A DNA stretch of 64,000 bases, taken from the NCBI GenBank assembly GCA_030682835.1, contig JAUXNG010000104.1, positions 1 through 64,000 on the forward strand, read 5' to 3'. Source of the DNA: Hydrogenophaga sp. (GTDB lineage Bacteria > Pseudomonadota > Gammaproteobacteria > Burkholderiales > Burkholderiaceae_C). Under the pieces are notes generated by a model that saw only the letters and a program-made list of their open reading frames with translations, was not told where the DNA came from and made no database searches. Below, in pieces: positions 23,902-32,975 of the stretch; within the stretch, counting starts at the first letter, position 1, and each line of letters opens with the position of its first letter. The translations under genes were made by a program, and so were the position numbers.

Positions 23902-26900
23902 ATGCCCCGCCCCACCGACCGCCTGCCCGACCCCTACCGCCCGGAAACTGCCATGGTCGCCCAGCGCCTCGCTGCTCTGCAGGGCGCACTGGACTGGGCC
24001 GCCGCCGCTGCCGTGGCGGCACCCTGGGTGCGAGCGGTGCGCAACAACCCGCCGCCTTTCTGGGCCATGGAGAGCCTGCTCAAGGAATACCCCATCTCCA
24101 GCGCCGAGGGCCTGGCGCTGATGCGGCTGGCCGAAGCCCTGCTTCGTGTGCCGGACGCAGAAACGGCCATCGCGCTCACCGCCGACCAGCTGGGCCGGGC
24201 CGACTTTGACGGGGCTGCCGACTCGGCGCTGGCGCGCCTGTCGTCCAGCGCGATCGCGATGTCCAAGAAATTCCTGCCGGGTGCGGGCGGAGAGTCGGGC
24301 CTGATGACCAAGCTCGGTGCCCGCACGGTGGTGGCCGCCACGCTGCGCGCCGTGCAACTGCTGGGGCGCCAGTTCGTGCTGGGCCAAACCATTCAGGAAG
24401 GCATGAAGGAAGCCGCTTCGGCGCGCCAGAAGCAGGGCAACCTCAGCTTCAGTTTCGACATGCTGGGCGAGGGCGCCCGCACCGATGCCGACGCACTGCG
24501 CTACCTGGCCAGCTACCAGAACGCCATTGAAGCCATCGCGCGCACGGCCGACGCGACGCGCTCGCCCGTGCGCAACGACGGCATTTCCATCAAGCTCAGC
24601 GCCCTGCACCCGCGCTACGAAGACGCGCAGCACGAACGCGTCATGGACGAGCTGGTGCCCCGCGTGTGGGGCCTGTGCCGCGCCGCCGCAGCCGCCAACA
24701 TCAACCTCACGATCGACGCCGAAGAGGTGGACCGCCTGGAGCTGTCGCTGGACGTGTTCGAGGCGCTGGCGCAGCTGGTGGCCGAACACTGCCCGCAGTG
24801 GATCGGCCTGGGCCTGGCGCTGCAGGCCTACCAGACACGCGCCGTGGAGCTGATCCAGCACGTGGCCGACATCGCCCGGCGTTACCAGCTGCGCTTCATG
24901 TGCCGGCTGGTGAAGGGCGCCTACTGGGACGCCGAGATCAAGCGCGCGCAGGAGCAGGGCCTGGCCACCTACCCGGTGTTCACGCACAAGCACCACACCG
25001 ACGTGAGCTACCTGGCCTGCGCGCGTGCCATGCTCGACGCGTCGGACGCGATCTTTCCGCAGTTCGCCACGCACAACGCCGGCACCATTGCGGCCATCTT
25101 GCAGATGGCCGCCCGATCCAAAACGGCCCTGGCACCCGCGCCCAAGATGCGCGCTGAAGGCGAACCCACGTTTGAACTGCAGCGCCTGCACGGCATGGGC
25201 GAGGGCGTGTACCGCGAGGTGCTGCAGAACCCGCTGGTGAGCTGCCGCGTGTACGCGCCGGTGGGCGCGCACCGCGATCTGCTGGCCTACCTGGTGCGGC
25301 GCCTGCTGGAAAACGGCGCCAACTCGTCTTTCGTGCACCAGCTGGCCGACGAGTCGGTGGGCATGGACGAGCTGCTGATTTCCCCGTTGCGCCTGGAGCC
25401 CCAGCCCGCGCTGCCGCTGCCGGCTCACCTGTACGGCCCGGCCCGGCCCAACAGCGTGGGAGTGGACCTGGCCGTGGCGGCGCAGCGCCAGCCGCTGCTG
25501 GCCGCGCTGGCCAGCACATCCGTGGTGGCGGTGCCGGAAGCCCGCACCGCCGACGTGGACGCCGCCGGTGCCCGCGCCATCCAGGCTTTCGCCGGCTGGA
25601 ACCACACGCCCGTGGCCGAGCGCGCCGCCACCTTGCGCCGCGCGGCGGACGCCCTGCAGCAGCAACTGCCGCGCTTCTGCGCCCTGCTGGTGAAAGAAGC
25701 CCAAAAGACCTGGGGCGACGCGGTGTCGGAAGTGCGCGAGGCGGTCGACTTCCTGCGTTACTACGCCAATGAGGCCGAGCGCGTGCAGGCGCCCACCACC
25801 TTGCCCGGCCCCACGGGCGAGAGCAACACGCTGCGCCTGGAAGGGCGGGGCGCCTGGGTCTGCATCAGCCCCTGGAACTTTCCGCTGGCCATCTTTGCCG
25901 GCCAGGTGGCTGCAGCGCTGGCCACCGGCAACACGGTGCTGGCCAAGCCCGCCGAGCAGACCCCGGCCGTGGCGCTGGAAGCGGTGAAGCTGCTGCACGC
26001 CGCCGGCGTGCCGGTGGATGCCTTGCAACTGCTGCACGGCCCCGGCGAAACGGTGGGTGCTGCGCTGGTGGCGCTGCCCGGCATTGCCGGTGTGGTGTTC
26101 ACTGGCTCCACGCAGGTGGCCAAGATCATCCAGCGCGCGCTGGCCGCCAAAGACGGCGCCATGGTGCCGCTGATCGCCGAAACCGGCGGCATCAACGCCA
26201 TGCTGGTCGATAGCACCGCGCTGCCCGAGCAGGTGGCCGACGCGGTGGTGCAGAGCGCCTTCCGCAGCGCCGGCCAGCGCTGCTCGGCCCTGCGCCTGCT
26301 GTGTGTGCACGAGGGCATTGCCGACCACGTGATCGAGATGATCCAGGGCGCCGCCGCCGAACTGGTGGTGGGCCAGCCCGCCGAGCTGGCGACCGATCTG
26401 GGCCCCGTGATCGATGCCGAGGCGTGCGAGGGCATTGGCCGTCACCTGCAGCGGCTGCACCGCGATGCGAAAGCGCTGCTGCCGCCGTCACAGGCCAGTG
26501 GCATGCCCAACCTGATCGCGCCGCAGATGTTCGAGGTGAACGCCATTGCCGACGTGCGCGAGGAGATCTTCGGCCCTGTGCTGCAGGTGGTGCGCTGGGG
26601 CGGTGACCCGATGGATGTGATCCGGCAGATCAATGCGCTGGGCTACGGCCTCACGCTGGGCATCCAGACCCGCATCGACAGCCGCGCGCAGGCCCTGGCC
26701 GCTGCGGCCCGCGTGGGCAACGTGTACGTGAACCGCAACATGATCGGTGCCGTGGTGGGCGTGCAGCCCTTCGGGGGCGAAGGCCTGAGCGGCACCGGGC
26801 CGAAGGCCGGTGGACCGAACTACCTGCTGCGCTTCTGCGCCGAGCAGACCCTGACCATCAACACCACGGCCGCCGGCGGCAACGTGGCGCTGTTCGCGGG

Positions 26901-26907
26901 GCACTGA
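23902..26907 (+). CDS. putA: Bifunctional proline dehydrogenase / pyrroline-5-carboxylate dehydrogenase
   Basis: A protein of about 1001 residues that oxidises proline to glutamate in two steps, channelling the intermediate. The proline dehydrogenase domain spans about residues 80-430 (MCRLVKGAYWDAEIKRAQ, FATHNAGTI, and the flavin-side LHGMGEGVY). The aldehyde dehydrogenase domain spans about 530-980, with ISPWNFPLAIF, the catalytic Cys794 in SAGQRCSALRLL, and IAETGGINAM. The N-terminal ribbon-helix-helix repressor domain of Escherichia coli PutA is missing, so it cannot repress its own gene. ATG at 23902 has AGGA upstream; an ATG at 23893 adds three residues. The Lrp gene diverges just upstream. 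Confidence 0.95.
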   Translation: MPRPTDRLPDPYRPETAMVAQRLAALQGALDWAAAAAVAAPWVRAVRNNPPPFWAMESLLKEYPISSAEGLALMRLAEALLRVPDAETAIALTADQLGRADFDGAADSALARLSSSAIAMSKKFLPGAGGESGLMTKLGARTVVAATLRAVQLLGRQFVLGQTIQEGMKEAASARQKQGNLSFSFDMLGEGARTDADALRYLASYQNAIEAIARTADATRSPVRNDGISIKLSALHPRYEDAQHERVMDELVPRVWGLCRAAAAANINLTIDAEEVDRLELSLDVFEALAQLVAEHCPQWIGLGLALQAYQTRAVELIQHVADIARRYQLRFMCRLVKGAYWDAEIKRAQEQGLATYPVFTHKHHTDVSYLACARAMLDASDAIFPQFATHNAGTIAAILQMAARSKTALAPAPKMRAEGEPTFELQRLHGMGEGVYREVLQNPLVSCRVYAPVGAHRDLLAYLVRRLLENGANSSFVHQLADESVGMDELLISPLRLEPQPALPLPAHLYGPARPNSVGVDLAVAAQRQPLLAALASTSVVAVPEARTADVDAAGARAIQAFAGWNHTPVAERAATLRRAADALQQQLPRFCALLVKEAQKTWGDAVSEVREAVDFLRYYANEAERVQAPTTLPGPTGESNTLRLEGRGAWVCISPWNFPLAIFAGQVAAALATGNTVLAKPAEQTPAVALEAVKLLHAAGVPVDALQLLHGPGETVGAALVALPGIAGVVFTGSTQVAKIIQRALAAKDGAMVPLIAETGGINAMLVDSTALPEQVADAVVQSAFRSAGQRCSALRLLCVHEGIADHVIEMIQGAAAELVVGQPAELATDLGPVIDAEACEGIGRHLQRLHRDAKALLPPSQASGMPNLIAPQMFEVNAIADVREEIFGPVLQVVRWGGDPMDVIRQINALGYGLTLGIQTRIDSRAQALAAAARVGNVYVNRNMIGAVVGVQPFGGEGLSGTGPKAGGPNYLLRFCAEQTLTINTTAAGGNVALFAGH

Positions 26908-26943
26908 GCGGGCGCCAGATCGGGGCTCTCGAAGCCCTGGCTT

Positions 26944-29940
26944 TCATCCCGGCACCATCATCCCCGCCGAAGGGTTGCGCAGGAACGCCTCCAGTGTCTC
27001 GATCGGCAGGGCCGGTGCGAACAGGTGACCCTGGAACTGGTCGCACCCCTGGTAGGCCAGGAAGTCGCGCTGCTCGTGTGTCTCCACCCCTTCAGCCACC
27101 ACCTGCAGGCTCAGGCTCTGCGCCAGCGCGATGATGGCGCGCGAAATGGCGGCGTCGTTGGGATCGGTCAGCACGTCGGCCACGAAGCCTTTGTCGATCT
27201 TCAGCTGGTCCAGCGGCAGGCGTTTCAGGCACGAGAGCGACGAGTAGCCCACGCCAAAGTCGTCCAGAGACAGCGTCACGCCCAGGTCCTTGAGCATGCC
27301 CATCTTTTCGATGGTGATCTCCATGCGGTCGGCCAGCAGGCTCTCGGTCAGCTCCAGCTTGAGCTTGTCGGGCCGGATGCCGGTGCGGGCGATGGACGCC
27401 ATCACCATGTCGACGAAATTGGGGTGGCGGAACTGGTGCACGCTCACATTCACCGCGATGCTCAGGCCCGCGGTCTGCGGCCAGGCGGCCCAGGCCGAAA
27501 GCTGTTCGCAGGCCGTGTCCAGCACCCACATGCCCAGCGGCAGGATCAGGCCGGTGTCTTCGGCCACCGGGATGAAATGCGCCGGTGTGATGAGCCCGCG
27601 CTCCGGGTGGTTCCAGCGCACCAGCGCTTCCACCCCGGTGATCACGCCCTGACGGTCCACCTGCGGCTGGTAGTGCACCACGAACTGCTTCTCGCGCAGG
27701 CCCACGCGCAGTGCCGCACTGACCGCGGCGTTGGCGCTCATGGTGGCCTGCATCGCCGGGTCGAAGTAGCACAGGGTGTTGCGCCCCAGGGTCTTGGCCT
27801 GGTACATGGCCAGGTCGGCCTGCTTGAGCAGTTCGCCCACGTCGCTTTGCTGGCCATCGAAGCCCGCCACGCCGATGCTGGGGGTGGCGAAATGCTGGTG
27901 CCCGGCGATCTGGAACGGCTCGCGCAGGGTGTTCAGCACTTTCTCGGCCAGCGCGCGCGACTTGTACGCCGCCGCTTCGGGATCGGTGCTCAGGTCGTCC
28001 ACCATCACCACGAATTCGTCCCCGCCCAGGCGCGCCACAGTATCGGTCTTGCGCACGCTCTGCGTGAGCCGCAGCGCCACCTGCTGCAGCAGTTGGTCGC
28101 CCATGTGGTGGCCCAGGGTGTCGTTCAGGATCTTGAAGTTGTCCAGGTCGATGAACATCAGTGCGCCGTGCTGCCCCGAGCGGGCGCTCTGCGCCAGGGC
28201 GTGCTGCAGGCGGTCCAGCAGCAGCTGGCGGTTCGGCAGATCGGTCAGCGGGTCGTAGAAGGCGAGGTGGCGGATCATGTCCTCGGCCGTCTTGCGCTGC
28301 GTGATGTCACGCCCCACCGCCACCCAGTGCGTCACCTCCTCGGCCGTCGCCTGCACCGACACCACCTCCAGCTCGACCCAGAACGATGCTCCGTTCTTGC
28401 GATGCACCATCAGTTCGGTGCGGGCCTGGCGCTTGTGCTGCAGCCCCTGCGCCATGGACTGCAGCTTGGAAATGGCCGGGTCCAGCTGGAGCAGGTCGCG
28501 CGGGGTCTGGCCGATCACCTCGGCGCGCGTGTAGCCGGTCTGCTGCTCGAAGGCATCGTTCACGAACACGATGCGCGGTTCCTGCCCGGGCGCCTCACCC
28601 GCCTCGGCAATCGCCACGATGTCGTTCAGGCGCGAAACGCTGGTTTCCAGCAGCATCAGCTGTTCCTGCGAACGCCGACGCTCGGTGACGTCACGGAAAT
28701 ACACCGCCAGCCCTTCCGCGAACGGGTAGGCGCGCACCTCGAGCCATTTGCCCAGCGACGGAAAGTAATCCTCCAGCTCGACGCGCCGGTTGCTCCTGAG
28801 CGCTTTGTCCAGCTGCTCGCGCAGGCGCTGCGCCAGGCCCGCGCTGAAGTCGTGCCACACCTCCAGGCCCAGCAGGTCGCCGGTGGTCTTCTGCAGCAGG
28901 CGCTCGCTTTCCTGGTTCAGGTAGGTGAAGCGGCATTCCCGGTCCAGCGTCACAAAGGCCTCGGTGATGCTTGCCAGCGTGGTGGTGAGCCGCATCGCCA
29001 GGCGCAGGGTCTCCTGCTGCGCCTGTTTCTGTGCCGAGATGTCCTGCACCGCGCCCTGGATACGGCGGATGGAGCCGTCGCTGTCGCGCACGGCCGCACC
29101 CACCGTGCGCACCCACTTGGGCGAGCCGTTGGGCACGAGCACCTGGATCTCTTCGTCAAATGCCTGCCCGGTCGAGGCGCAACGCTCCAGCCGCTGCCGG
29201 ATGCCGGTGCGCCATTCGGGGGTGTAGCACTGCACCATCGATTCGAGGTCGTTGCCGCCCGCCTGCGGGTCCAGCCCGAGGATGCTGGCGTACCCGTCGG
29301 AATGCTGCAGCTGCCCCGAGCTGAGATCGATCGACCAGCTGCCCACGCCCACTGTGTTCTCGGTCAGGTTGAGCCGGTTCTCGCTTTCGCTCAGCGCGCT
29401 GCCGAAGCGCTGTTCGTTATCGGCCATGCGGTGGGCCAGGCCGGCGTTGCGTTCGGCCAGGTGCTGTGTCTGTGCCACCTGTTGCAACAGCAGCTGCAGC
29501 CCTTGTGCGGAAGACGCCGCGCGTGGCTCACCCCAGGGCTGGGCATCCAGCAGGGCGAGCAGTGTGCGGGGCTGCCCTGCTTCGGCGGGTACCACCAGCA
29601 CCTGGCCGTGGCACAGGCCCGGCGCTGCTTTCACGAACGCATGCTGGCCCAGCGTCGTATGCAATGGCAGGGCGGTCGACCCGCCCTGGCCTGGCGGGCA
29701 CGGAGGCAGGCGCAGCACGAAGTCCACCGCGTCCGACGCCAGCCCGGGTGCCAGCCCGGCGGCACCCAGCAGCCGTGCGGCCCCGTCGGTACCGCCCGAC
29801 TGGACCAGCAGGGCGGTGGACACCTGGGCGAGGTTCGCCGCCAGCGCGGCAAGCAAGGACCAATCGGGCACCCCCTGCGCAGCGGGACGGTGCGGTGGCG
29901 CAAGGGGTGCAGGTGCAGCCATGAGAGAAGCTTCTGACAT
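26944..29940 (-). CDS. PAS-GGDEF-EAL cyclic-di-GMP signalling protein
   Basis: A 998-residue soluble signalling protein. An N-terminal region of about 150 residues (Pro/Ala-rich then possibly GAF-like) precedes three PAS domains (about 205-320, 330-440, 455-570), a GGDEF domain with intact GGDEF at 639-643, and an EAL domain with EAL at 771-773. The EAL part also keeps DDFGVGYSSL and EGVETHEQ. Both the diguanylate cyclase and phosphodiesterase motifs look active, so net activity is not predictable. No membrane segment is visible. The start MSEASLM at 29940 is chosen; the open frame upstream covers promoter DNA. It diverges from the small gene at 30185. Confidence 0.92.
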   Translation of the reverse strand: MSEASLMAAPAPLAPPHRPAAQGVPDWSLLAALAANLAQVSTALLVQSGGTDGAARLLGAAGLAPGLASDAVDFVLRLPPCPPGQGGSTALPLHTTLGQHAFVKAAPGLCHGQVLVVPAEAGQPRTLLALLDAQPWGEPRAASSAQGLQLLLQQVAQTQHLAERNAGLAHRMADNEQRFGSALSESENRLNLTENTVGVGSWSIDLSSGQLQHSDGYASILGLDPQAGGNDLESMVQCYTPEWRTGIRQRLERCASTGQAFDEEIQVLVPNGSPKWVRTVGAAVRDSDGSIRRIQGAVQDISAQKQAQQETLRLAMRLTTTLASITEAFVTLDRECRFTYLNQESERLLQKTTGDLLGLEVWHDFSAGLAQRLREQLDKALRSNRRVELEDYFPSLGKWLEVRAYPFAEGLAVYFRDVTERRRSQEQLMLLETSVSRLNDIVAIAEAGEAPGQEPRIVFVNDAFEQQTGYTRAEVIGQTPRDLLQLDPAISKLQSMAQGLQHKRQARTELMVHRKNGASFWVELEVVSVQATAEEVTHWVAVGRDITQRKTAEDMIRHLAFYDPLTDLPNRQLLLDRLQHALAQSARSGQHGALMFIDLDNFKILNDTLGHHMGDQLLQQVALRLTQSVRKTDTVARLGGDEFVVMVDDLSTDPEAAAYKSRALAEKVLNTLREPFQIAGHQHFATPSIGVAGFDGQQSDVGELLKQADLAMYQAKTLGRNTLCYFDPAMQATMSANAAVSAALRVGLREKQFVVHYQPQVDRQGVITGVEALVRWNHPERGLITPAHFIPVAEDTGLILPLGMWVLDTACEQLSAWAAWPQTAGLSIAVNVSVHQFRHPNFVDMVMASIARTGIRPDKLKLELTESLLADRMEITIEKMGMLKDLGVTLSLDDFGVGYSSLSCLKRLPLDQLKIDKGFVADVLTDPNDAAISRAIIALAQSLSLQVVAEGVETHEQRDFLAYQGCDQFQGHLFAPALPIETLEAFLRNPSAGMMVPG

Positions 29941-30071
29941 CGGAGCAAGACTTTCCACGCGGTTGAGAAACGGTACAGGCCGACTTAGCACGAACCGGTG
30001 CCAAGGACACACGGCGGTCCAGCCTAGTGTGAACTTGTTCTGGGAGGGGCAGGACTGATGCGGCTTATTTG

Positions 30072-30089
30072 TAACAAAGTTGTTATGAT
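30072..30089 (+). promoter_or_regulatory. Perfect palindrome overlapping a -10-like hexamer
   Basis: TAACAAAGTTGTTA (30072-30085) is a perfect inverted repeat with 6-base arms, and TATGAT at 30084-30089 overlaps its right arm as a near-consensus -10. The surrounding 40 bases are AT-rich, unlike the neighbourhood. It lies 96 bases before the gene at 30185 and could be an operator for that gene, for the divergent GGDEF/EAL gene, or for both. No -35 at proper spacing is obvious. Confidence 0.35.
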
Positions 30090-30184
30090 TTGTGGCTCCA
30101 GTACTAATATTCGTTCTGCGACGCGTCCTTTCTGCGCTACATGCACGCAGCTGACGCGGTGTCAGAACCACCCAGGGACCTTCC

Positions 30185-30493
30185 GTGAGCGCACTTGCAC
30201 AACTTCGACAGCACAGCGATGTGGCCAGCCTGAAAACGGCGCTGCATCAGCTGTGCAGCGAATTTGGCCGCATCACGCGTCTGGACATTCTGACCGCCAT
30301 GCACGAGGGTACCAAGCAGGCCATCTGTTTCCTGCGCATGGAACGACCCGAGCAGGAGCAGCAGCTCATGAAAACCCTGGGTGTGGGGCGCTTTGGTGGC
30401 GAGGTGGTGTTCGTGCTCAACCTCAACGTGCCGGTGACCACCGAAGACCCGGGCCCCTCGTCGCAGTGGGCCGACTCCAACCTGTACGACTAG
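30185..30493 (+). CDS. Small protein, possible degenerate RRM fold
   Basis: A 102-residue protein starting at GTG (a CAGGGA lies 9 bases upstream). The segment SLKTALHQLCSEFGRITRLDIL followed by GTKQAICFLRM reads like helix 1, strand 2 and strand 3 of an RNA-recognition motif, with CFLRM in the RNP1 position; an acidic C-terminal tail follows. The first strand (RNP2) is not convincing. Such proteins are found in related Comamonadaceae. RNA binding is therefore an inference. It lies 99 bases before the carboxyltransferase gene and may share its transcript. Confidence 0.65.
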   Translation: MSALAQLRQHSDVASLKTALHQLCSEFGRITRLDILTAMHEGTKQAICFLRMERPEQEQQLMKTLGVGRFGGEVVFVLNLNVPVTTEDPGPSSQWADSNLYD

Positions 30494-30592
30494 TCGCCGC
30501 TCGGAACTGCACTTCGCCGGCTGCCCATCGGCTGCAGCGGCCTTGTCGCCCGCTTGACCCGTGCACGCGCAGCCGGGCAGCAGAATCCGCGC

Positions 30593-32443
30593 ATGCAAGC
30601 CCTGCACTCTCCCCTTCAGGCTCGTGTCGTTCACTGGCTGGTGGTCCCGGGTGACACCGTCCGCGCGGGCGATGTGGTGCTCATCCTCGAAGCCATGAAG
30701 ATGGAGCACGAGCTGCGTGCCGAGGGCGACGGCTGCGTGCAGACACTGTGCGTCGCGATTGACGAACTGGTGCAGGCGGGTGACCTGCTGATGGAGCTGC
30801 AACCGCCCGGATCCACCCATGATCGCCTGCCGCCGTCCGCACTTTCGAGAAGCGGCGCACCTGATCCTGGTCCGCGGGCTGACCTGCAGGGCCTGCACGC
30901 AAGAGAGCGCTTCACCCTGGACGAGGCCCGCCCGGCGGCCGTGCAACGGCGGCACAGCCAGGGGCAGCGCACTGCGCGCGAAAACATCGCCGACCTGTGC
31001 GACGCCGGCAGTTTCATCGAGTACGGTGCCCTGGCGGTGGCGGCCCAGCGCAGCCGCCGCAGCGAAGAAGACCTGATCGCCAACACGCCGGCCGATGGCA
31101 TCGTCACCGGCATCGGCTCCATCAATGGCCCGCTGTTCAGCGGGCAGCCCAGAGCCGCCGACGCACCCGACCCGGCGCGCGCCGTGGTGCTGGCCTACGA
31201 CGCCACGGTGCTCGCGGGCACGCAGGGCATGCGCAACCACGCCAAGACCGACCGGCTGCTCGGCATCGCGTTTGAGCAGCGGCTGCCGGTGGTGCTGCTG
31301 GCCGAGGGCGGGGGTGGCCGCCCCGGGGACACCGACATGCCCATCGTGGCCGGCTTGCACACCCCCACGTTTGCATCTTTCGCCCGTCTGTCCGGCCAGG
31401 TGCCGGTGGTGGGGGTGGTCAGTGGCCGCTGCTTCGCCGGCAATGCGGCCCTGCTCGGCTGTTGCGACGCCATCATCGCCACGCGGCGCAGCAACATCGG
31501 CATGGGTGGCCCCGCCATGGTGGAGGGGGGCGGGCTGGGTGTGTTTCCGCCCGAGGCCATTGGGCCGAGCGATGTTCAGCATGCCAATGGGGTGATCGAC
31601 CTGCTGGTGGAAGACGACGCCGAGGCGGTGCGCGTGGCCCGGCACTACCTGTCGTTTTTCCAGGGTCGCTGCGCCGACTGGACGGCGCCCGATCCGGCGG
31701 TGCTGCGCGACGCCGTCCCCGAGAATCGCCTGCGCGCCTACGACAGCCGGGTGGTGATGCAGGCCCTGGCGGACGAGGGCAGTCTGCTGCCGCTGCGAAC
31801 CGGCTTCGGCCTCGGGGTGCACACGGCGCTGGCCCGTCTGGAGGGGCGCCCCGTCGGCATGCTGGCCAACAATCCCCAGCACCTGGGAGGCGCCATCGAT
31901 GCCGACGCGGCCGACAAGGCCGCCCGCTTTCTGCAGCTGTGCGATGCACACGGGCTGCCGGTGATCAGCCTGGTCGACACGCCCGGCTTCATGGTCGGGC
32001 CAGATACCGAACGTCAGGCCCAGGTGCGCCACGTGAGTCGACTGTTCGTGGTGTCGGCGCAGTTGCGGGTGCCGGTGTTCAGCGTGGTGCTGCGCAAAGG
32101 ATACGGGCTGGGCGCCATGGGCATGGCGGCGGGCAGCTTTCACGCGCCGGTGTTCACCGTCGCGTGGCCCACCGGTGAATTCGGTGCGATGGGGCTGGAG
32201 GGCGCGGTGCGGCTGGGCTATCGCCAGGAGCTGACGGCCGTGCCGGAAGGCGCCGCGCGGGACGCCCTGTTCGAGCAGCTGGTGGCGCAGCAATACGCCA
32301 ATGGGGCGGCGATCCAGATGGCGACCACGCTGGAGATCGACGCGGTGATCGACCCTGCGGCCACCCGCCCCTGGCTGGTGCGTGGCCTGGCGGGAGCCCG
32401 CATCGCGGCGGCGCGGGCGGGCCGATTCATCGACCCCTGGTGA
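30593..32443 (+). CDS. Biotinyl-domain / carboxyltransferase fusion protein
   Basis: A 616-residue protein. Residues 1-70 form a biotinyl (BCCP-like) domain with the biotinylation motif EAMKMEHE, Lys36. The remainder is an acyl-CoA carboxyltransferase with both halves: an N half (GTQGMRNHAKTDRL, AEGGGGRPGDTD, NIGMGGPAMVEGGG) and a C half (LVDTPGFMVGPDTE, RKGYGLGAMGMA, EFGAMGLEGAVRLG). This resembles propionyl-CoA or methylcrotonyl-CoA carboxylase beta subunits. The biotin carboxylase half is not encoded nearby. ATG at 30593 is chosen because the biotinyl domain begins there. Substrate unknown. Confidence 0.88.
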   Translation: MQALHSPLQARVVHWLVVPGDTVRAGDVVLILEAMKMEHELRAEGDGCVQTLCVAIDELVQAGDLLMELQPPGSTHDRLPPSALSRSGAPDPGPRADLQGLHARERFTLDEARPAAVQRRHSQGQRTARENIADLCDAGSFIEYGALAVAAQRSRRSEEDLIANTPADGIVTGIGSINGPLFSGQPRAADAPDPARAVVLAYDATVLAGTQGMRNHAKTDRLLGIAFEQRLPVVLLAEGGGGRPGDTDMPIVAGLHTPTFASFARLSGQVPVVGVVSGRCFAGNAALLGCCDAIIATRRSNIGMGGPAMVEGGGLGVFPPEAIGPSDVQHANGVIDLLVEDDAEAVRVARHYLSFFQGRCADWTAPDPAVLRDAVPENRLRAYDSRVVMQALADEGSLLPLRTGFGLGVHTALARLEGRPVGMLANNPQHLGGAIDADAADKAARFLQLCDAHGLPVISLVDTPGFMVGPDTERQAQVRHVSRLFVVSAQLRVPVFSVVLRKGYGLGAMGMAAGSFHAPVFTVAWPTGEFGAMGLEGAVRLGYRQELTAVPEGAARDALFEQLVAQQYANGAAIQMATTLEIDAVIDPAATRPWLVRGLAGARIAAARAGRFIDPW

Positions 32444-32489
32444 AACCAGGCTGTTGTGGCGCGTGCCCGGGCAGGCCGCGCCGGCAGCG

Positions 32490-32975
32490 TTACATCAGCT
32501 CGCCGAAACCGGAGGCCCGCACGCCCGCGTTGGGCACCTGGGGTGCTGTCTGGTTGATGTTGATCCAGAACTCGCACACATGTTTCATGGCGCTGAGAAA
32601 CTGCGAGAACTCGGTGGGCTTGGCAATGTAGGCATTGGTGCCTGCATCGTAGGCGCGCTGCAGGTCACTGGGCTCGGTGGACGAGGTGAGCACGACCACC
32701 GGGATGTTCTGCAGCGTCTCCGAGCCTTTGATCTCCTTGAGCACCCCGATGCCGTCCAGCAGGGGCATCTTCAGGTCGAGCAGCACCAGCACCGGGTTGC
32801 CGCCCGCGCGGTGGGCGAAGGCGTCGCGCCGGTACAGGTAATCGAGCGCCTGCATGCCGTCCGAGACGTGGGTGACGCGGCCATCCAGACCGTGGCGGGC
32901 CAGTGCGAGGCGGGTCAGTTCCGCGTCGTCGGGGTTGTCTTCAACCAGCAGAATGGCGTCGGCGTTCTTGTTCAT
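32490..32975 (-). CDS. Single-domain response regulator (Rcp1-type)
   Basis: A 161-residue receiver domain without an output domain. The acidic pocket is VEDNPDDAEL, the phosphoacceptor is Asp67 (LVLLDLKMP), the Thr/Ser switch lies in VVLTSS and the conserved Lys in AYIAKPTEF. This form is typical of regulators paired with phytochrome-like or PAS kinases. Its ATG overlaps the stop codon of the kinase gene upstream (ATGA), so the two are translationally coupled and very probably form one phosphorelay. About 50 bases separate its stop from the convergent carboxyltransferase gene. Confidence 0.92.
   Translation of the reverse strand: MNKNADAILLVEDNPDDAELTRLALARHGLDGRVTHVSDGMQALDYLYRRDAFAHRAGGNPVLVLLDLKMPLLDGIGVLKEIKGSETLQNIPVVVLTSSTEPSDLQRAYDAGTNAYIAKPTEFSQFLSAMKHVCEFWININQTAPQVPNAGVRASGFGELM

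Noticed and set aside
23878-26460. Minus-strand frame of 860 codons opposite putA
   Set aside because: No recognisable domain and skewed composition; PutA on the plus strand is certain.
27025-29937. Plus-strand frame of 970 codons opposite the GGDEF/EAL gene
   Set aside because: Antisense to intact GGDEF and EAL motifs, with composition typical of shadow frames.
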